Shown here piece after piece: positions 45,428-56,545 of a DNA stretch of 64,000 bases. The translations under genes were made by a program, and so were the position numbers. The notes under the pieces were generated by a model that made no database searches, was not told where the DNA came from, and saw only the letters and a list, made by a program, of their open reading frames with translations. Location of the stretch: positions 33,125,121-33,189,120 of the forward strand of contig NC_063065.1 of the NCBI RefSeq assembly GCF_018812025.1, written 5' to 3'. Numbering within the stretch: the stretch's first letter is position 1; the number at the start of each line of letters is the position of its first letter. The DNA is from Megalobrama amblycephala (Eukaryota > Chordata > Actinopteri > Cypriniformes > Xenocyprididae).

Positions 45428-46038
45428 CCCCCATTTTCACAGACAAGGCTTAAGTTAGTCCTAGACTAAAATGCATGTTTGAGCTGTTTTAACTGAAAGC
45501 AACTTGTACTGATATATTTTAAAATATGTCAGTGTCATTGTTTTGTCTCAAGATGTACACCAGTACACATTTTTTTTTTTTTTTTCCCTAAAAAAGCTAC
45601 TTAAGTGTACTAATTGAACTAAGGCCTAATCCTGGTTTAGGCTAAGCCCTGTGTTATGATCACCAGTTGGAGTGTCCTAGTTAGTCACTAGAGGGCACTC
45701 CAACCCGGACTGTTCCTCATCACACTTTTGGACTTCATTTCCCATAACCCACTTCCCGGACTCATTATCCCTTCATTGCACCCAGCTGTCTTGAGTTTTG
45801 TCATTAGCATCTGTCTATTTACACTGAGTTGTTTCTGCTTTTGTTTGTCGAGTGTTAATTTGTGTTACGTGCACTTCTGTTTTCCTGCTTCTCTGTTTTG
45901 CATATGGACTGTTTACGTGGATGTTTGACCCTGGCCTGGATGGATTATGATTTTGAATTACCTGATTAAAACTGCATTTGGATCTTACCTTCTCGTCTCT
46001 GTGCCATTTCGTGACACCCTGTCTGTGAAACCCGGCCC
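45428..46038. mobile_element. MITE (TTTCACAGACARGGCTTA ends) split by a solo LTR
   Basis: The left end TTTTCACAGACAAGGCTTAA is inverted at right as GCTAAGCCCTG plus TCTGTGAAACCCGG. The two pieces of the right end are separated by the solo LTR at 45652-46016, with CCCTG repeated on both sides. Poly-T at about 45571-45586 lies inside. Confidence 0.85.
45652..46016 (+). mobile_element. Solo LTR, 365 bp, with 5-bp TSD CCCTG
   Basis: It starts TGTTATGATCACCAG and ends ATTTCGTGACA. CCCTG at 45647-45651 and 46017-46021 is the target duplication and is part of the MITE terminus, giving an exact pre-insertion sequence. GATTAAAACTGC near the 3' end may be the polyadenylation signal. Gypsy-like is likely from the 5-bp duplication but not proven. 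Confidence 0.88.
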
Positions 46039-46039
46039 A

Positions 46040-47279
46040 AGTGTTTTGTTTTAGGCACATAGTTTATTATAAAAGAAATGTGTTTGCAGGTTTACCAACG
46101 GTATATGGGAAAAGTATTATTTTCCAAGCTTGACCAAACCTTTGGATGTCCCGTTTGCCGCCTTTTATTCCTGTCAACATGGAGCTCCGTTATTTCTTGT
46201 GTGCGCTATTTTTATGTAAAGCGTTGCTCTTAATCAAGCAACCGCGTGAATTTGTAGCATATTATTGCTGGAAGGCATAAGGAAAAGACAGGCACAGGAA
46301 ACTGACCTTTTCAGTGGCTGTGCATCTCTAAGGAGCATCTCAATACTACCCCTGCCTCCTCCAAAAAGCAGAAGTGTGTGGATGAAGGTCCGTAGTAATG
46401 ATACACTGAGTTCCTTCAGTGCATTTAATAAATGTTGTTTCAGTTTTACTCCAGTTTGATTTTGCCGCCACCACTTTGCATTCTGACGACCCCTGGCCTC
46501 TTGATGTGATGATGTAGACACAAAGTAATCGGTTTACATGGTAGAATTTTTATTTTGTTCAGTTTATAGAAAGGTTTATCCCACCCCTCTCAAACCGATT
46601 ACAATTCCATTTGGTTTGGGGATTTTCATTCTGATTGAGGTGTTTATATGGAGCATTTTCAATCAGATTGGACTTTTAAACCAATTACAATGCTTCATGT
46701 AAACACACCCACTGAGAAGGAAATTTCTGCAGCATAAGCAGTTAAACATTAACGTTTCGATGGGATGTTATAGCATGCCGGTCCGTTATTGAACCATCAT
46801 GTACCCGGAACATGATGTTGAACAGAACAAAACTGTGAATGGTCACTTTACATGTCAGTCAAACAGCCTCTTCCTGACTCAGTGGGTGGTCATTGGTCAA
46901 TTGCAATGAGTATAGAGCCCAGACCTTATGCTGTTAGGCAAAGGTCTGATACACAAGAGTAATGATGCATGCTGCAGAGCTTTAGTGGTCAGTCACCACT
47001 TTGCCATCTGTAGTTTCTGCTGTCTGTATTTTGATTACTCTGGCCAAATAAAGGAAGATGAAGTTATGTAAATATTTATAAGCTTGTAATGTCTGTGCAG
47101 TGACCAAAACAATCTTCTGCCACGCTCTTCCCATTGCTGAGAAAAAAAAAAAAAAAAAAAAAAAAAACTCCTGAAAGCAAACATCCACAGGAACTCTCTG
47201 CCTTATCTCTTAAACATAAGCAATCTTGCAGGCTCCACAGTCAAAATCATTGTATAAGTAAAGGATAAAGGTGTCCTAT
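46040..47279. other. Unannotated stretch
   Basis: Poly-A at 47140-47166. Short frames around 46234-46521 have no domain. The part at 46530-46700 has recurrent AACCGATTACAAT/AATCAGATTGG motifs and may be an old repeat. Confidence 0.4.
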
Positions 47280-47640
47280 TATCCTTTTTCTATCTGTTGT
47301 GCAAAGTTACAAAGCACAAAGTCACTCCAAAGAGACTCATTCTGTATAGCGGTGTCTCTGTTTCTGAACTCCCTGAAACACCTCCATTGTACAGTAGTCC
47401 TGAGTTTTCCCCAGGGAACGAATGCGTCACAATATTCCTCATTTAAATAATTCCCATCCAAGGCATATGCAAAATAAAGGGACGAGGTCTGGTTGCATTG
47501 CATTAGTAGTGTGTTGAAACTCCTTATGGCGTGACATTTCCAAAACATGCTCGAAATGGTTGACCAATCACAACACACTGGTCCAGCTGACCAATTAGAG
47601 CACATTTCACTTTTCAGAAGGAGGGGCTTTGTAGAGATAG
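47280..47640 (-). repeat. Dispersed repeat related to family F (5880-6110)
   Basis: GGTTGACCAATCACAACACA and AGCTGACCAATTAGAGC are the reverse complement of the paired ATTGG block of 5975-6035. A 143-codon minus-strand frame runs through it and is not conserved as protein. Confidence 0.55.
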
Positions 47641-47650
47641 GAACTAAACA

Positions 47651-47760
47651 GGGGTGCGTTTCCCAAAGCGAACTATGGTCGCAAGTTCCGTCGTTACCAA
47701 TAGAGTTCAATGGGACTTACGACCATGGTTCACCAACGATGCTTTCGGGAAACGCACCCC
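47651..47760. mobile_element. Palindromic MITE (GGGGTGCGTTTCCC ends), copy 1
   Basis: GGGGTGCGTTTCCCAAAG is inverted at right as TTTCGGGAAACGCACCCC. Inner ACTATGGTCG and CGACCATGGT also pair. Copy 2 is at 52788-52903. Confidence 0.88.
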
Positions 47761-47859
47761 AGAACATTACTGACAGACTGGGAAGAGAGGAGCTGCGACA
47801 ATATAAAATATACGGCAGCGGCTATTTGCACTAAGTGAAAACAGCGATATATTCTATTT

Positions 47860-48240
47860 ACACCAATGTAAAAGAAGCAGTTCTTTGCAAAAAGTGTATA
47901 TAGTAATTAGATGCTGTCTGTATACTTTGTATTGGCAGATAGTATTTGCACCTAAATGTATTTGTACAACAGGATTTGATATTGTGTAAATGATTATATT
48001 TATTAAAATTATAAATGAATTGCCTTATTGGGAGAATAAACCCCTCCCTACACCTTCCCCTAACCCTACCAAATAAATATACCAAATAAATACTTTTAAA
48101 ACACTTATTAGGCAGTTTGTTTCCACTTTTATAAAATTTTTTGTCATTTTTATTGAAAATAAATGCCTTTCTGATGTGATGGGAAAATGGAGAAGAGCGA
48201 GCTCGGCAAAAGGTGGATTCGAACCCGGGGGGGGGGGCAT
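47860..48240 (-). repeat. Dispersed repeat with a tRNA B-box at its minus-strand 5' side
   Basis: On the minus strand CGGGTTCGAATCCACC (48215-48230) contains a B-box match, followed by GAGCTCGCTCTTC and an AT-rich body. A run of nine G (48228-48237) abuts it. A tRNA-derived retroposon is possible but no A box was found. Confidence 0.35.
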
Positions 48241-48439
48241 TCAAGCATGAAAACCTGTTCTAGTAGACCACAAAAACAAAATCAAAACTTTGGGCATAGT
48301 CAGACGCCTTTAATTCATAGTGAAAGATGAACTAATATTTGTAATAAAATGTGGTTGTTGTTAATACCAAACAATGTCTCATAAAATTCAAACTATGCTA
48401 AAAACAAGCTGAAAAAACAAGCTTTGCTTGAATGCTTAA

Positions 48440-49072
48440 GCCCGGGGTATACTTCGGTCGTCCGCGTTCATGCACCGTCCGCATGACGTAATTTTTGTCA
48501 TGCAGAGGGCCCGCGGCCGGCCGCACACCCTGGCCGCGTGCAGCCCAAATTTCGAGACCGCGCGGACAGTCCGTGTGCAATAGCGCATGCGCAAGCAGTA
48601 TAGAAGAGTCCACTAGGTGGCAATACGCACAGTACTGAGCACAGTGTTCAGCCGTCGAAGAAGAGTGTGAAAAGACCGGTTTAAAAACAACACGCTTGAA
48701 AAAACAGAAAACATGACAATGGACGGCGAACTTGACCAGAGTTTGAGCGAAGAGGTTAGAAAGTATCCACATTTGTACAATTCATGTTTGAAAGAGTACA
48801 AAGACGTGTTTAGGGCGGCAAATTCATGGAGGAAGATAAGTAAAAATATGGGAAAGGATGCACTACTTTCCTTCTCCGATCATGCCCAGTGAATGTCCCG
48901 TTGATGACTAGTGCTGCCCTCCGATGTCTGGTAGAGCATAGAAAAAAACTGTACTGCGCATGTGTCGAACGCGGTCATCCGCGCGCATCCGTTTTGTAGT
49001 ATACTTTGAATGTTTCGCGGACGTGACTGCGCGTGACGCGTCCGGGCACAGAAAGTGTAGTATATCCGGGGC
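48440..49072 (+). mobile_element. PIF/Harbinger-like deletion derivative
   Basis: Ends GCCCGGGGTATACTTC and AGTATATCCGGGGC are imperfect inverted repeats. The interior is CpG-rich and holds a MADF-like reading frame, the accessory DNA-binding protein typical of Harbinger elements. The DDE nuclease is absent. The expected 3-bp duplication is not clear. Confidence 0.7.
48713..48892 (+). CDS. MADF/Myb-like DNA-binding protein fragment (59 aa) of Harbinger element
   Basis: An open frame of 59 codons from ATG at 48713 to TGA at 48890-48892. It reads MTMDGELDQSLSEEVRKYPH, LYNSCLKEYKDVFRAANSW, RKISKNMGKD, then unrelated residues. The E-V-R-K-Y-P-x-L-Y, Y-K-D and W-x-x-I motifs are the first two helices of a MADF domain. 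In autonomous Harbinger elements such a protein helps carry the transposase to the nucleus and DNA. The domain is cut after about residue 49, so this is a truncated frame and probably not functional. Confidence 0.6.
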   Translation: MTMDGELDQSLSEEVRKYPHLYNSCLKEYKDVFRAANSWRKISKNMGKDALLSFSDHAQ

Positions 49073-49079
49073 TCCCCAC

Positions 49080-49599
49080 TACCACACTTGAGCAGTCTAA
49101 ATAGCTTGGTGACTAGCTTAAACCAGTAAATGTTACCTGTTCCCTTGGTTTTGTATTTCTTAGTTTTGTTATATGGACCTTTATTTTGAAGTGTTTTATG
49201 TTCCCATTGTTCCGTTCCCACTTCTTGTGTTTAGTTCCTCTTTTACTTTGTTCCCATGGTTTCCCTTGTTAGTCACCATAGGGATTTATCAGTCTCACCT
49301 GTGCCTTGTTATCCTCTTGTTAGCCTGTTTTAATGTCGTTGTCTTTACACCCAATGCAAAGCTGTTGCATTTCCCATTCTCCCTGTGGATTATTCACATC
49401 TTATTCACAAGTTTTCATGTTTAGTTTATAGTTCTTTGCTTTCCCGTTTTGGATTATCTTTGTACGGCATACTGTAACAGTAACACCATCTTAGGCTTTT
49501 TTATTTTTATTATTCCAAATAGAAGTTATGTACCAAATCTGAATAACTATTAGCCTCCTCAAACGCTGTGGTGCCATCACCTTTATTTACTCAGGTCTC
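49080..49599. other. Unannotated T-rich stretch
   Basis: GTTTTGTATTTCTTAGTTTTG to CCCTTGTTAGTCACC (49150-49275) has the feel of an LTR, but no ends are visible. Confidence 0.3.
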
Positions 49600-49970
49600 T
49601 GGCCTTAAAAATGCATAAAGTCATGAGATACTTAATTAGAAGCACGTTTAGCACGGCTGTGACACTTTAAAGTCGCTGAACGTGTTTGCACGCCGATCTG
49701 TTGGAATTAGTTTGTGAATCCATCCAAATTAGCCTTTTGACCAGCCTTTAACTGCTGTCTCCTTAATTACATGGCTGTTTACGCAGTATGTGTGGTCTGT
49801 TTACACTGACGCTCGCACATGAGTGAAAAACCCACCGGTAATAATTGAGTTCTATTTGAAAGGAAAATAAGCAAATGCCTGGTAAATTTCAAAGAGTAAT
49901 ATTTGCTTTGGAATCCATGTACGACTCGAGTCTGTAGGGAAAGCCCGTCTACGTGCTGCAGAGAGATTTT
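49600..49970. other. Non-repetitive island with homeobox-like sites
   Basis: TACTTAATTAGAAGCACG, CTCCTTAATTACATGGCTG and CGGTAATAATTGAGTTC contain TAATTA/TTAATTA cores; GCCTTTTGACC is also present. No repeat match. Candidate enhancer; inference only. Confidence 0.35.
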
Positions 49971-50079
49971 TTTATTTATTTTTGTTAATAACCCTAACCT
50001 TAACCCTAAGGAAGGTTATCCAAGTGAACATAATGATCATTTGAAGTCATTTTAAAATGTAAGGTATTTATTATACACA

Positions 50080-50500
50080 TGCTGAAGAGGACATTTTAAA
50101 CATGACATGGCTAGTTGATATGAGAAATGAAAGCTCTAGCGCAAGTTCTGCAGGAAGACTCAATGTTACGTCACCTATTAGTTTAGATCTAACCAATCAT
50201 TATCTTAACACTTGGAGTATAAAAGATCGGTACTTACACATGTCTGAGTCCGCAGATGCTGACGCCAACCTTCACCTCCATCTTCCCCACCACCACCAGG
50301 ATGGTCCCTGTCCATACCTCCCAGGGGGTCGGCTATGCCCCTGCCTTCATCTTTCAGGCAGGAAATGCAGAGTCGGCACCCCTTTAGGATGTGAGCTACG
50401 GACGGGGCCTACGCCAAAGAACTTTCTTACAATATTTTGCTTGCTGGTTGTTAATAAATATCATTATTAAGTTATCTTGCCTCCCGAGTCTTTCTGGTAG
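50080..50500 (+). mobile_element. LTR-like sequence with CCAAT, TATA and polyadenylation signals
   Basis: AACCAATC (CCAAT 50193-50197), GTATAAAAG (TATA 50218-50225), then a C-rich leader, and AATAAA at 50453-50458 followed by GCCTCCCGAGTCTTTCTGG. This order is that of an LTR U3-R-U5. ATGCTGA occurs on both sides (about 50081-50087 and 50508-50514), perhaps a target duplication, but TG..CA ends are not evident, so the boundaries are uncertain. Confidence 0.5.
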
Positions 50501-50539
50501 AACTAAAATGCTGATGTGGCTGCATATGAATGTCTACAA

Positions 50540-51289
50540 ATGTAATTGAGAAATCTGACTTTTTCCATGTTAACTGCTATAATTGGGTCTCCGGTGCAGA
50601 AAACGTGAAAAAGGACAACACAGTAACTTTGTTTTGGTAAGACTTTCTCTGCAAGCATGTGAGCTGCTCAGATTTCGCTCCCCTAGTGACATAGGAAGGG
50701 CACCTTATTATAATATTGCCACCATTAATCTGCATATTTCCACCCATGGCACCACCATTTTGTTTTTTGCACCAAAACATGCAACAAAGGGGGTGAGGCC
50801 ATGTTGGGCTACTTTAGAGAAGAGGAAGAGTTTAACATGACGGCACATGCTAGTGGATGAGTTGAATCAACTCCACAGCAACTACAAAAATTCATCCACT
50901 AACCATTCAGAAATGTCCAGTTTCATTCTTAAAGTTGTAACTTCTTCCTGAGTCTCTCCATCAGTGTCGACTCCGGTTTGAACAATGTAAGGCTGAACAC
51001 CGTTACTGACAATCCTCATTTTGGCTGCGTGAGATTCTCCAGCTTTGTTGTTGTTGAGCTGTTAAAGCTCCGCCCTCTTCTGGAAAGTGGGCCGGGAGCA
51101 GCAGCTCATTTGCATTTCAAGGGACACACACAAAAACGGCGTGTTTTTGCTCACACCCAAATGGGGGCAAATTTGACAAGCTATAATAAATGATCTGTGG
51201 GGTATTTTGAGCTGAAACTTCACAGACACATTCTGGGAACACCAGAGACTTATATTACATCTTGTAAAAAGGAACATAATAAGTCCCCT
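50540..51289 (-). mobile_element. TTAA-type element, family C, copy 2 (inverted)
   Basis: The right edge reads AAGTCCCCT then TTAA (51290-51293). The part 50836-51200 matches 10600-10945 inverted; the terminal 110 bp (51185-51289) match the family B terminus. The part 50540-50835 differs from copy 1. The left terminus is degraded. Confidence 0.8.
50882..51019 (-). other. Conserved 45-codon frame, copy 2
   Basis: Same length and start as 10755-10892 (MRIVSNGVQPYIVQTGVD), with changes F to L, V to I, R to W, K to E and M to L near its end. No stop or indel. Confidence 0.4.
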
Positions 51290-51293
51290 TTAA

Positions 51294-52787
51294 AATATTT
51301 GACACAAAATGTTCACTTAAATCAATATTTCAAGTCCATTTATTTTCTTATTTTGCAATCTAAACATTTTTAGGGTGATACAAAAGCAATTTGGTCATGA
51401 TCACCATGTCAAGGTGACTATACATTACTCCTTTCTTATTTAAAAATGCTCCATGGCATTAAAACAGATGTATAGCATAGAGGTCTTTTTTCATTTTCCA
51501 GAACATTCACAAGTGGACAATTATAGAGCCTCCAGATGGAGAAAAGACTGACAGATATGGTTTGACTGGGACAACCTTTAGCATCCCTCGCAATAAAGCA
51601 GAGGCTTCGCTCGGGTGACCTTCTATCAGGTCCAGGCCTAAGCACATAGTCAACAAGTGCCCTGTAAATGCTTTACGAGAGCAGGCATACTTTCCAGCGC
51701 ACTCCCCTCATCAGATAACCCGCTCACGCTGCAAATTCCCCTGATGACATGGGCCATGAGAAGTTGATGGCCGCAATGATATCTGGAACAAGGTGTTGCA
51801 ACCAAAGAATGCCTGACTGGTTAAAGATTTCTCTTGCTCGCCAGATAAAGGGCAATTCTGTTTCATTGCTGTCTCAGACTTATCTACGAGTCTGACAAGT
51901 CAACTCGGATACCATCAAGCATCCATCTCGCTCACGGTTCTATTTTCATTGGTTGCTTAGTCGTGTCTAGTGTCGCTTGCCTTATCTAACTTAGAGCGAT
52001 TCAGTTTTTGTGAATCTTGCACTTGATTTACTCAATGCTACAAGGAAAAAAAAAAAAAAAATCCATAGAAAAATGGAAAAGGTACTGGTAAATTTCTGCA
52101 AAGATTTCATTTTACCAACATTTCCTTCAATCCCAAAACAATGCATAATTCAAAATGCAGACAGTAGATTGGTCTCTATATTTATAGACTTTACTTAAAT
52201 CGTAGCAATCAATTAATTCAGAACTTGACATTGGATTATCTGGGAGTCGCTGGCCTTTTAAAATGACTGCATATCATTTACACACTGTCTGCTAAAGTTA
52301 CTCTATAATTCTCTGAACGTAAAGCACATGACTGCTGTATAGGTTTCTGTTCTCACAGTGCCAGACATGCTTTCGTCAACAGCCCAAGCCAAAAACTCCA
52401 TCCTGCGCTTCCAGGCATATAAATTAATTAATTTAAATGAAGGCACACTAAGCTGCACTCATCCCTAATGACGGTCCTGTGGGAGGACTCGCGTCCAAGA
52501 GGGAGTTGAGAATAAATCATCTGGATCTGTATTATTAAGTAGAGGTGTAAACACTGATTATACACCACAACTTTCCAACTTTCCAACAGCTTGTAAAGAA
52601 TAATGAGAGTTTGATATATTGACATTATGCCAAATAAAAAAGTGCTATTTAAATATTCTGATCACTTTTCTAAGAACTTAATAGTATTGGACAGTGAGTG
52701 AGGTTGGGAAACCTAACAATTCCAGATTCAATTCAGACTTTATCACTTTGCTTAACATAATTATAATAACAAGTAAGAACACACTGA
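51294..52787. other. Mixed stretch with a non-repetitive island at 51530-51990
   Basis: The island contains GGCATACTTTCCAGCGCACTC, ACATGGGCCATGAGAAGTTG and GATTTCTCTTGCTCGCCAG without repeat matches. The rest is AT-rich. No gene recognised. Confidence 0.3.
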
Positions 52788-52903
52788 TCAGGGGTGCGTT
52801 TCCCAAGGCCAACTATGGTCGAAAGTTCCGTCATTACCAACACAACTCAACGGAACTTGTGACCATAGTTGACTAATGACGCTTTTGGTAAACGCACCCC
52901 TGA
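52788..52903. mobile_element. Palindromic MITE (GGGGTGCGTTTCCC ends), copy 2
   Basis: TCAGGGGTGCGTTTCCC at left and GGTAAACGCACCCCTGA at right. The inner CTATGGTCG and GACCATAGTT also pair. Matches 47651-47760. Confidence 0.88.
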
Positions 52904-53045
52904 AGGCTGTTTGTTTCTTGCTGTGTGCAACCAATGAGGACAACGCATCAGAAAGCAGTTTAGAATATGTATTTTCTCCCCATTATTTGTCATCACATTC
53001 AAGATGTGAATTTCTCTTATGGAAGAACTGCAATTGTTACCTTAA

Positions 53046-54017
53046 AGGTGCCCTCGAATGAAAAATTGAATTTATGTTGGCATATTTGAATAACAAGAGT
53101 TCAGTACATGGAAATGATATACAGTGAGTCTCAAACTCCATTGTTTCCTCCTTCTTATATAAATCTCATTTGTTTAAAAGACCTCCGAAGAACAGGCGAA
53201 TCTCAACATAACACCGACTGTTACGTAACAGTCGGGGTGTACGCCCCCAATATTTGCAAATGCCAGCCCATGTTCCCAACATTATGAAAGGCATTACACA
53301 AGGGCAGCCAGTATTAATGTCTGGATGTGCACAGCTGAATCATCAGACTAGGTAAGCAAGCAATAACAACAGCGAAAAATGGCAGATGGAGCAATAATAA
53401 CTGACATGATCCATGATATCATGATATTTTTAGTGATATTTGTAAATTGTCTTTCTAAATGTTTCGTTAGCATGTTGCTAATGTACTGTTAAATGTGTTT
53501 AAAGTTACCATTGTTTCTTACTGTATTCACGGAGACAAGAGCCGTCACTATTTTCATTTTTAAACACTTGCAGTCTGTATAATGCATAAACACAACTTCA
53601 TTCTTTACAAATCTCTCCAACAGTGTAGCATTAGCCGTTAGCCACGGAGCACAGCCTCAAATTCATTCAGAATCAAATGTAAACAATATAACAGTATACA
53701 ATACTCACATAATCCGACGCATACATGCCGCATGCATGACGAACACTTTGTAAAGATCCATTTGAGGGTTATATTAGCTGTGTAAACTTTGTTTAGGCAC
53801 TGTTTAAGGCAAGCGCGAGCTCCGTGGGCGGAGAGCACGAGATTTAAAGGGGCCGCAGCCTGAATCAGTGCATAGTTAATGATGCCCCAAAATAGGCAGT
53901 TAAAAAAAATAATTAAAAAAAATATATGGGGTATTTTGAGCTGAAACTTCACAGACACATTCAGGGGACACCTTAGACTTATATTACATCTTGTAAAAAA
54001 AACGTTCAATGGCACCT
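53046..54017 (-). mobile_element. TTAA-flanked DNA element, family B, copy 2 (inverted)
   Basis: 972 bp between TTAA at 53042-53045 and 54018-54021, with AGGTGCC/GGCACCT ends. It is colinear with 43045-44020 in reverse. It carries the perfect palindrome GACTGTTACGTAACAGTC (53216-53233). Confidence 0.93.
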
Positions 54018-54021
54018 TTAA

Positions 54022-54540
54022 GCTGCTTTGTTGGGGTAGCACATTACAAGTAACGTAAGTTAAGTAATCAGATTACTTTTAAATTTATAACAAAATATTA
54101 GAGTTACTTTGTCAAATAAGTAATACAAGTTACTTTGTTTTCCCATTCACTGACTGTCCGCGTGTTGAGAGAAATTGTAAGCGCAGAGGTGTTATATGCA
54201 CTGTGTCAACATGACTGTAATTGTAGTTCTAGACTAAATGTGAGCATTTACTCATCTCACTTGCACAAAAAGGTTTAGTATTCCTTAAAATGAATAAAAA
54301 CAGTGAATCTTTTTATTATTTTTTCATTATTTCTTTATTGCTGAAGAGTGTTGAACTTTCTTCTCCTGCGTCTTATTCTTCTTTAATCCAGAATGGCAGC
54401 ACAGCTGAAAGGTTTGTTTGAGCTGCGCCCTCTACTGTACAGGTGTGAATTTGCATTTCCTTCAGCCTGAAGCTTATTCATTTTATTTTTGGTGTGAAAG
54501 GGCCTTTACATTTGCCGAAAAATTAACTTTTTGTTATTAA
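54022..54540. repeat. Dispersed repeat starting TTGGGGTAGCACATTACAAG
   Basis: The opening matches the 60-bp tandem units at 37080-37568. It includes GAATGGCAGCACAGCTGAAA and GCGCCCTCTACTGTACAGG, recognised as a cyprinid repeat. No ends defined. Confidence 0.5.
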
Positions 54541-54544
54541 AAAA

Positions 54545-54860
54545 ACAATCAAGCAGACATCCTTCTGTATTCAACCTACGAAAAAAAGTGCTTCTTTTTT
54601 CATGAGTTGAATATGGAAGGCGTAGAATGCAGTGTAAGCGTTTTGAACTGCAAGAAGAGCTACACTTTCTTCGTTAGTTGAATACAGAAGGCGGTCTGGC
54701 GGAAGCTAGATATTTTATTTTATGACTTGTTAAATATGGGTATTTTTCTTACTCAAACGCATCACTTCAGAAGGCCTTTATTACAGACAGAGTCGTGTGG
54801 AGTATGTTTTTAATGAATGGATGCACTTTCTTGAGCTTCAAACTTGTTGCCCCTGTTCAC
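54545..54860. repeat. Dispersed repeat with foldback core
   Basis: CCTTCTGTATTCAACCTACGA is inverted as TCGTTAGTTGAATACAGAAGG (about 54557-54577 and 54671-54691). Confidence 0.65.
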
Positions 54861-56200
54861 TGTCATTATACAGCTCGGATACGTCAGTATATTTATTAAT
54901 ATAACTCAGATTGTGTTCATCAGAAAGAAAAAAAAAATACTTGAGGGTGATCTTTGGGTAATATAATCCTTCAAGTATCACTTCATGTCATTGCTTCATC
55001 TGTCATATTAATAAGTGCAAAAAAATCAAAACAAAAAAAAACAATCAGATGATGCATTGCATTTTTCCCGGCTCAATCATGTTTGTTCTCATTGAAAAAA
55101 AGGCCTTTATCAACAAACAATTTCATCAGTGATTTCATTATAATAAATGCAGGGCTGCTCTCCTTGGTTCTATTGAAAAACAGAGAACACAGACGTCTCT
55201 TGGTGAAAGACATGCGATGAATACTATCGTGAACTGGCTGGCCCGAGAGCTGTAACTGTACCTTGAACACATGTTTTTGCTGAGGAGCTGAAAGATGGCA
55301 CTCCCAGGGCCAGAGCTGACTGCTTCTAATCTTGAACAAATATAAAACTGATTTACCTCCACTACTCCTGTTTTCCGCATGCGAAAAGGACACAAAAGAG
55401 ATGTTGAGGCAGCAGCAAATTGTTTATTTTCTTTGGAACATTCCAGCTGTCGACAGATATTCCCCTCGCCCAAAACGCCTGTAACATTTCTCCACACTAA
55501 GATCGTGACATGCTCTACCTTTGTTTCATGAGTCCTTGCTCTTAACATGTCCATTTCTGTGGGGTGTACAGTGGTAAAAATCCAAAAATCGACCTTTTCC
55601 CCCATGTCATATTTATAAAAGTTTCAGAAAGGTTTGCAGATCTATTTTTAAAAATGGCTGAGATTTTCACTTTCACTCACTCAGGCTTTCAAACTCTCTG
55701 CTGGCACAGAGCGCTTCTCAACAAAATGCCACAGTAACCAGATCGTTGCACACGCGAGTCCTGTTACAACTCCATTAATGATACCAGATGACCCACGTGC
55801 TGCTCTCAAGAGAAGATTCCAACAAAACGTATCTGCATGCATGATGTCATTTCAACTTTAGACTGAACTAAACTAAGATGGCTCTAGTTCTGCAACATGA
55901 GCTGTATTCTTACAGTTAGATTTGTTTTGCATTGTAATTCTTCCAGTCTAAGACACTCAGTTGAGTTCTGAGAATTCAGACTATTTTGGCACTGAACATG
56001 GCGCCATAAAACTGATACGTATTGGAATGGACTTGTCACTCAGCAATTCCAGGAGGCAATAAAGAACTGTGCAGGTCCCAGAAGGCAATATTTCAGTCAT
56101 CAGCCCTCTCTGGAAGGAGGACAGGGATTTATCCAGAGGGAGCAAAGGTCAGAATTCAGCTCTGCATCTCCTGAGCCCCTGCCTTATAAATGACTTCTAT
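54861..56200. other. Mostly non-repetitive stretch
   Basis: 55100-55620 is balanced in composition, with minus-strand frames of 155 and 106 codons in different frames and no recognised domain; neither is supported as a gene. 55680-56150 is likewise non-repetitive. Possible regulatory sequence. Confidence 0.3.

Positions 56201-56262
<62 letters not shown>
56201..56262. repeat. (TAGA)n microsatellite
   Basis: About 15 TAGA units. Confidence 0.97.
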
Positions 56263-56263
<1 letters not shown>

Positions 56264-56545
56264 GATGTTCTGGCTGGTTGCTAGGGTTTTCTGGGTATTT
56301 TTCATGACTTTTTTGGGAGGTTGTAAAGGCATTGGTAGGTCAGTCCTAGTGTATTTTGGTAAGTTGCTAAGGTGTTGCATAGTTGTTAGGGCATTTTTAA
56401 GGTTGCTAAGGTGTTGCTATGTAGTTGATAGGGTGTTCTGGCTGGTTACAATGGTGTTGCTAAGGTGTTCTTGGTGGTTGTGTTGTTGGCTATTACTGGT
56501 CTGTTTTGTAGTGTGTTTTGGATGGTTGCTTAGGTGCTTTTGTTG
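56263..56545 (+). repeat. Degenerate minisatellite of GTTGCTAAGGTGTT units
   Basis: Repeated GGTTGCTAAGGTGTTGC, TGTTCTGGCTGGTTGC and similar, typical of a fish minisatellite. A short related piece is at 57288-57308. Confidence 0.85.

Noticed and set aside
47279..47710. 143-codon minus frame
   Set aside because: It runs through a dispersed repeat and into a palindromic MITE; composition explains the open frame.
53638..54042. 134-codon minus frame, with a matching 111-codon frame at 43047-43382
   Set aside because: Both translate the same end of family B elements and differ by indels and divergent tails; the first 110 bp are a shared non-coding terminus with family C.
55073..55605. Minus frames of 155 and 106 codons
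   Set aside because: They overlap in different frames, lack any recognised domain, and show no splice or promoter support. Kept only as part of a non-repetitive stretch.
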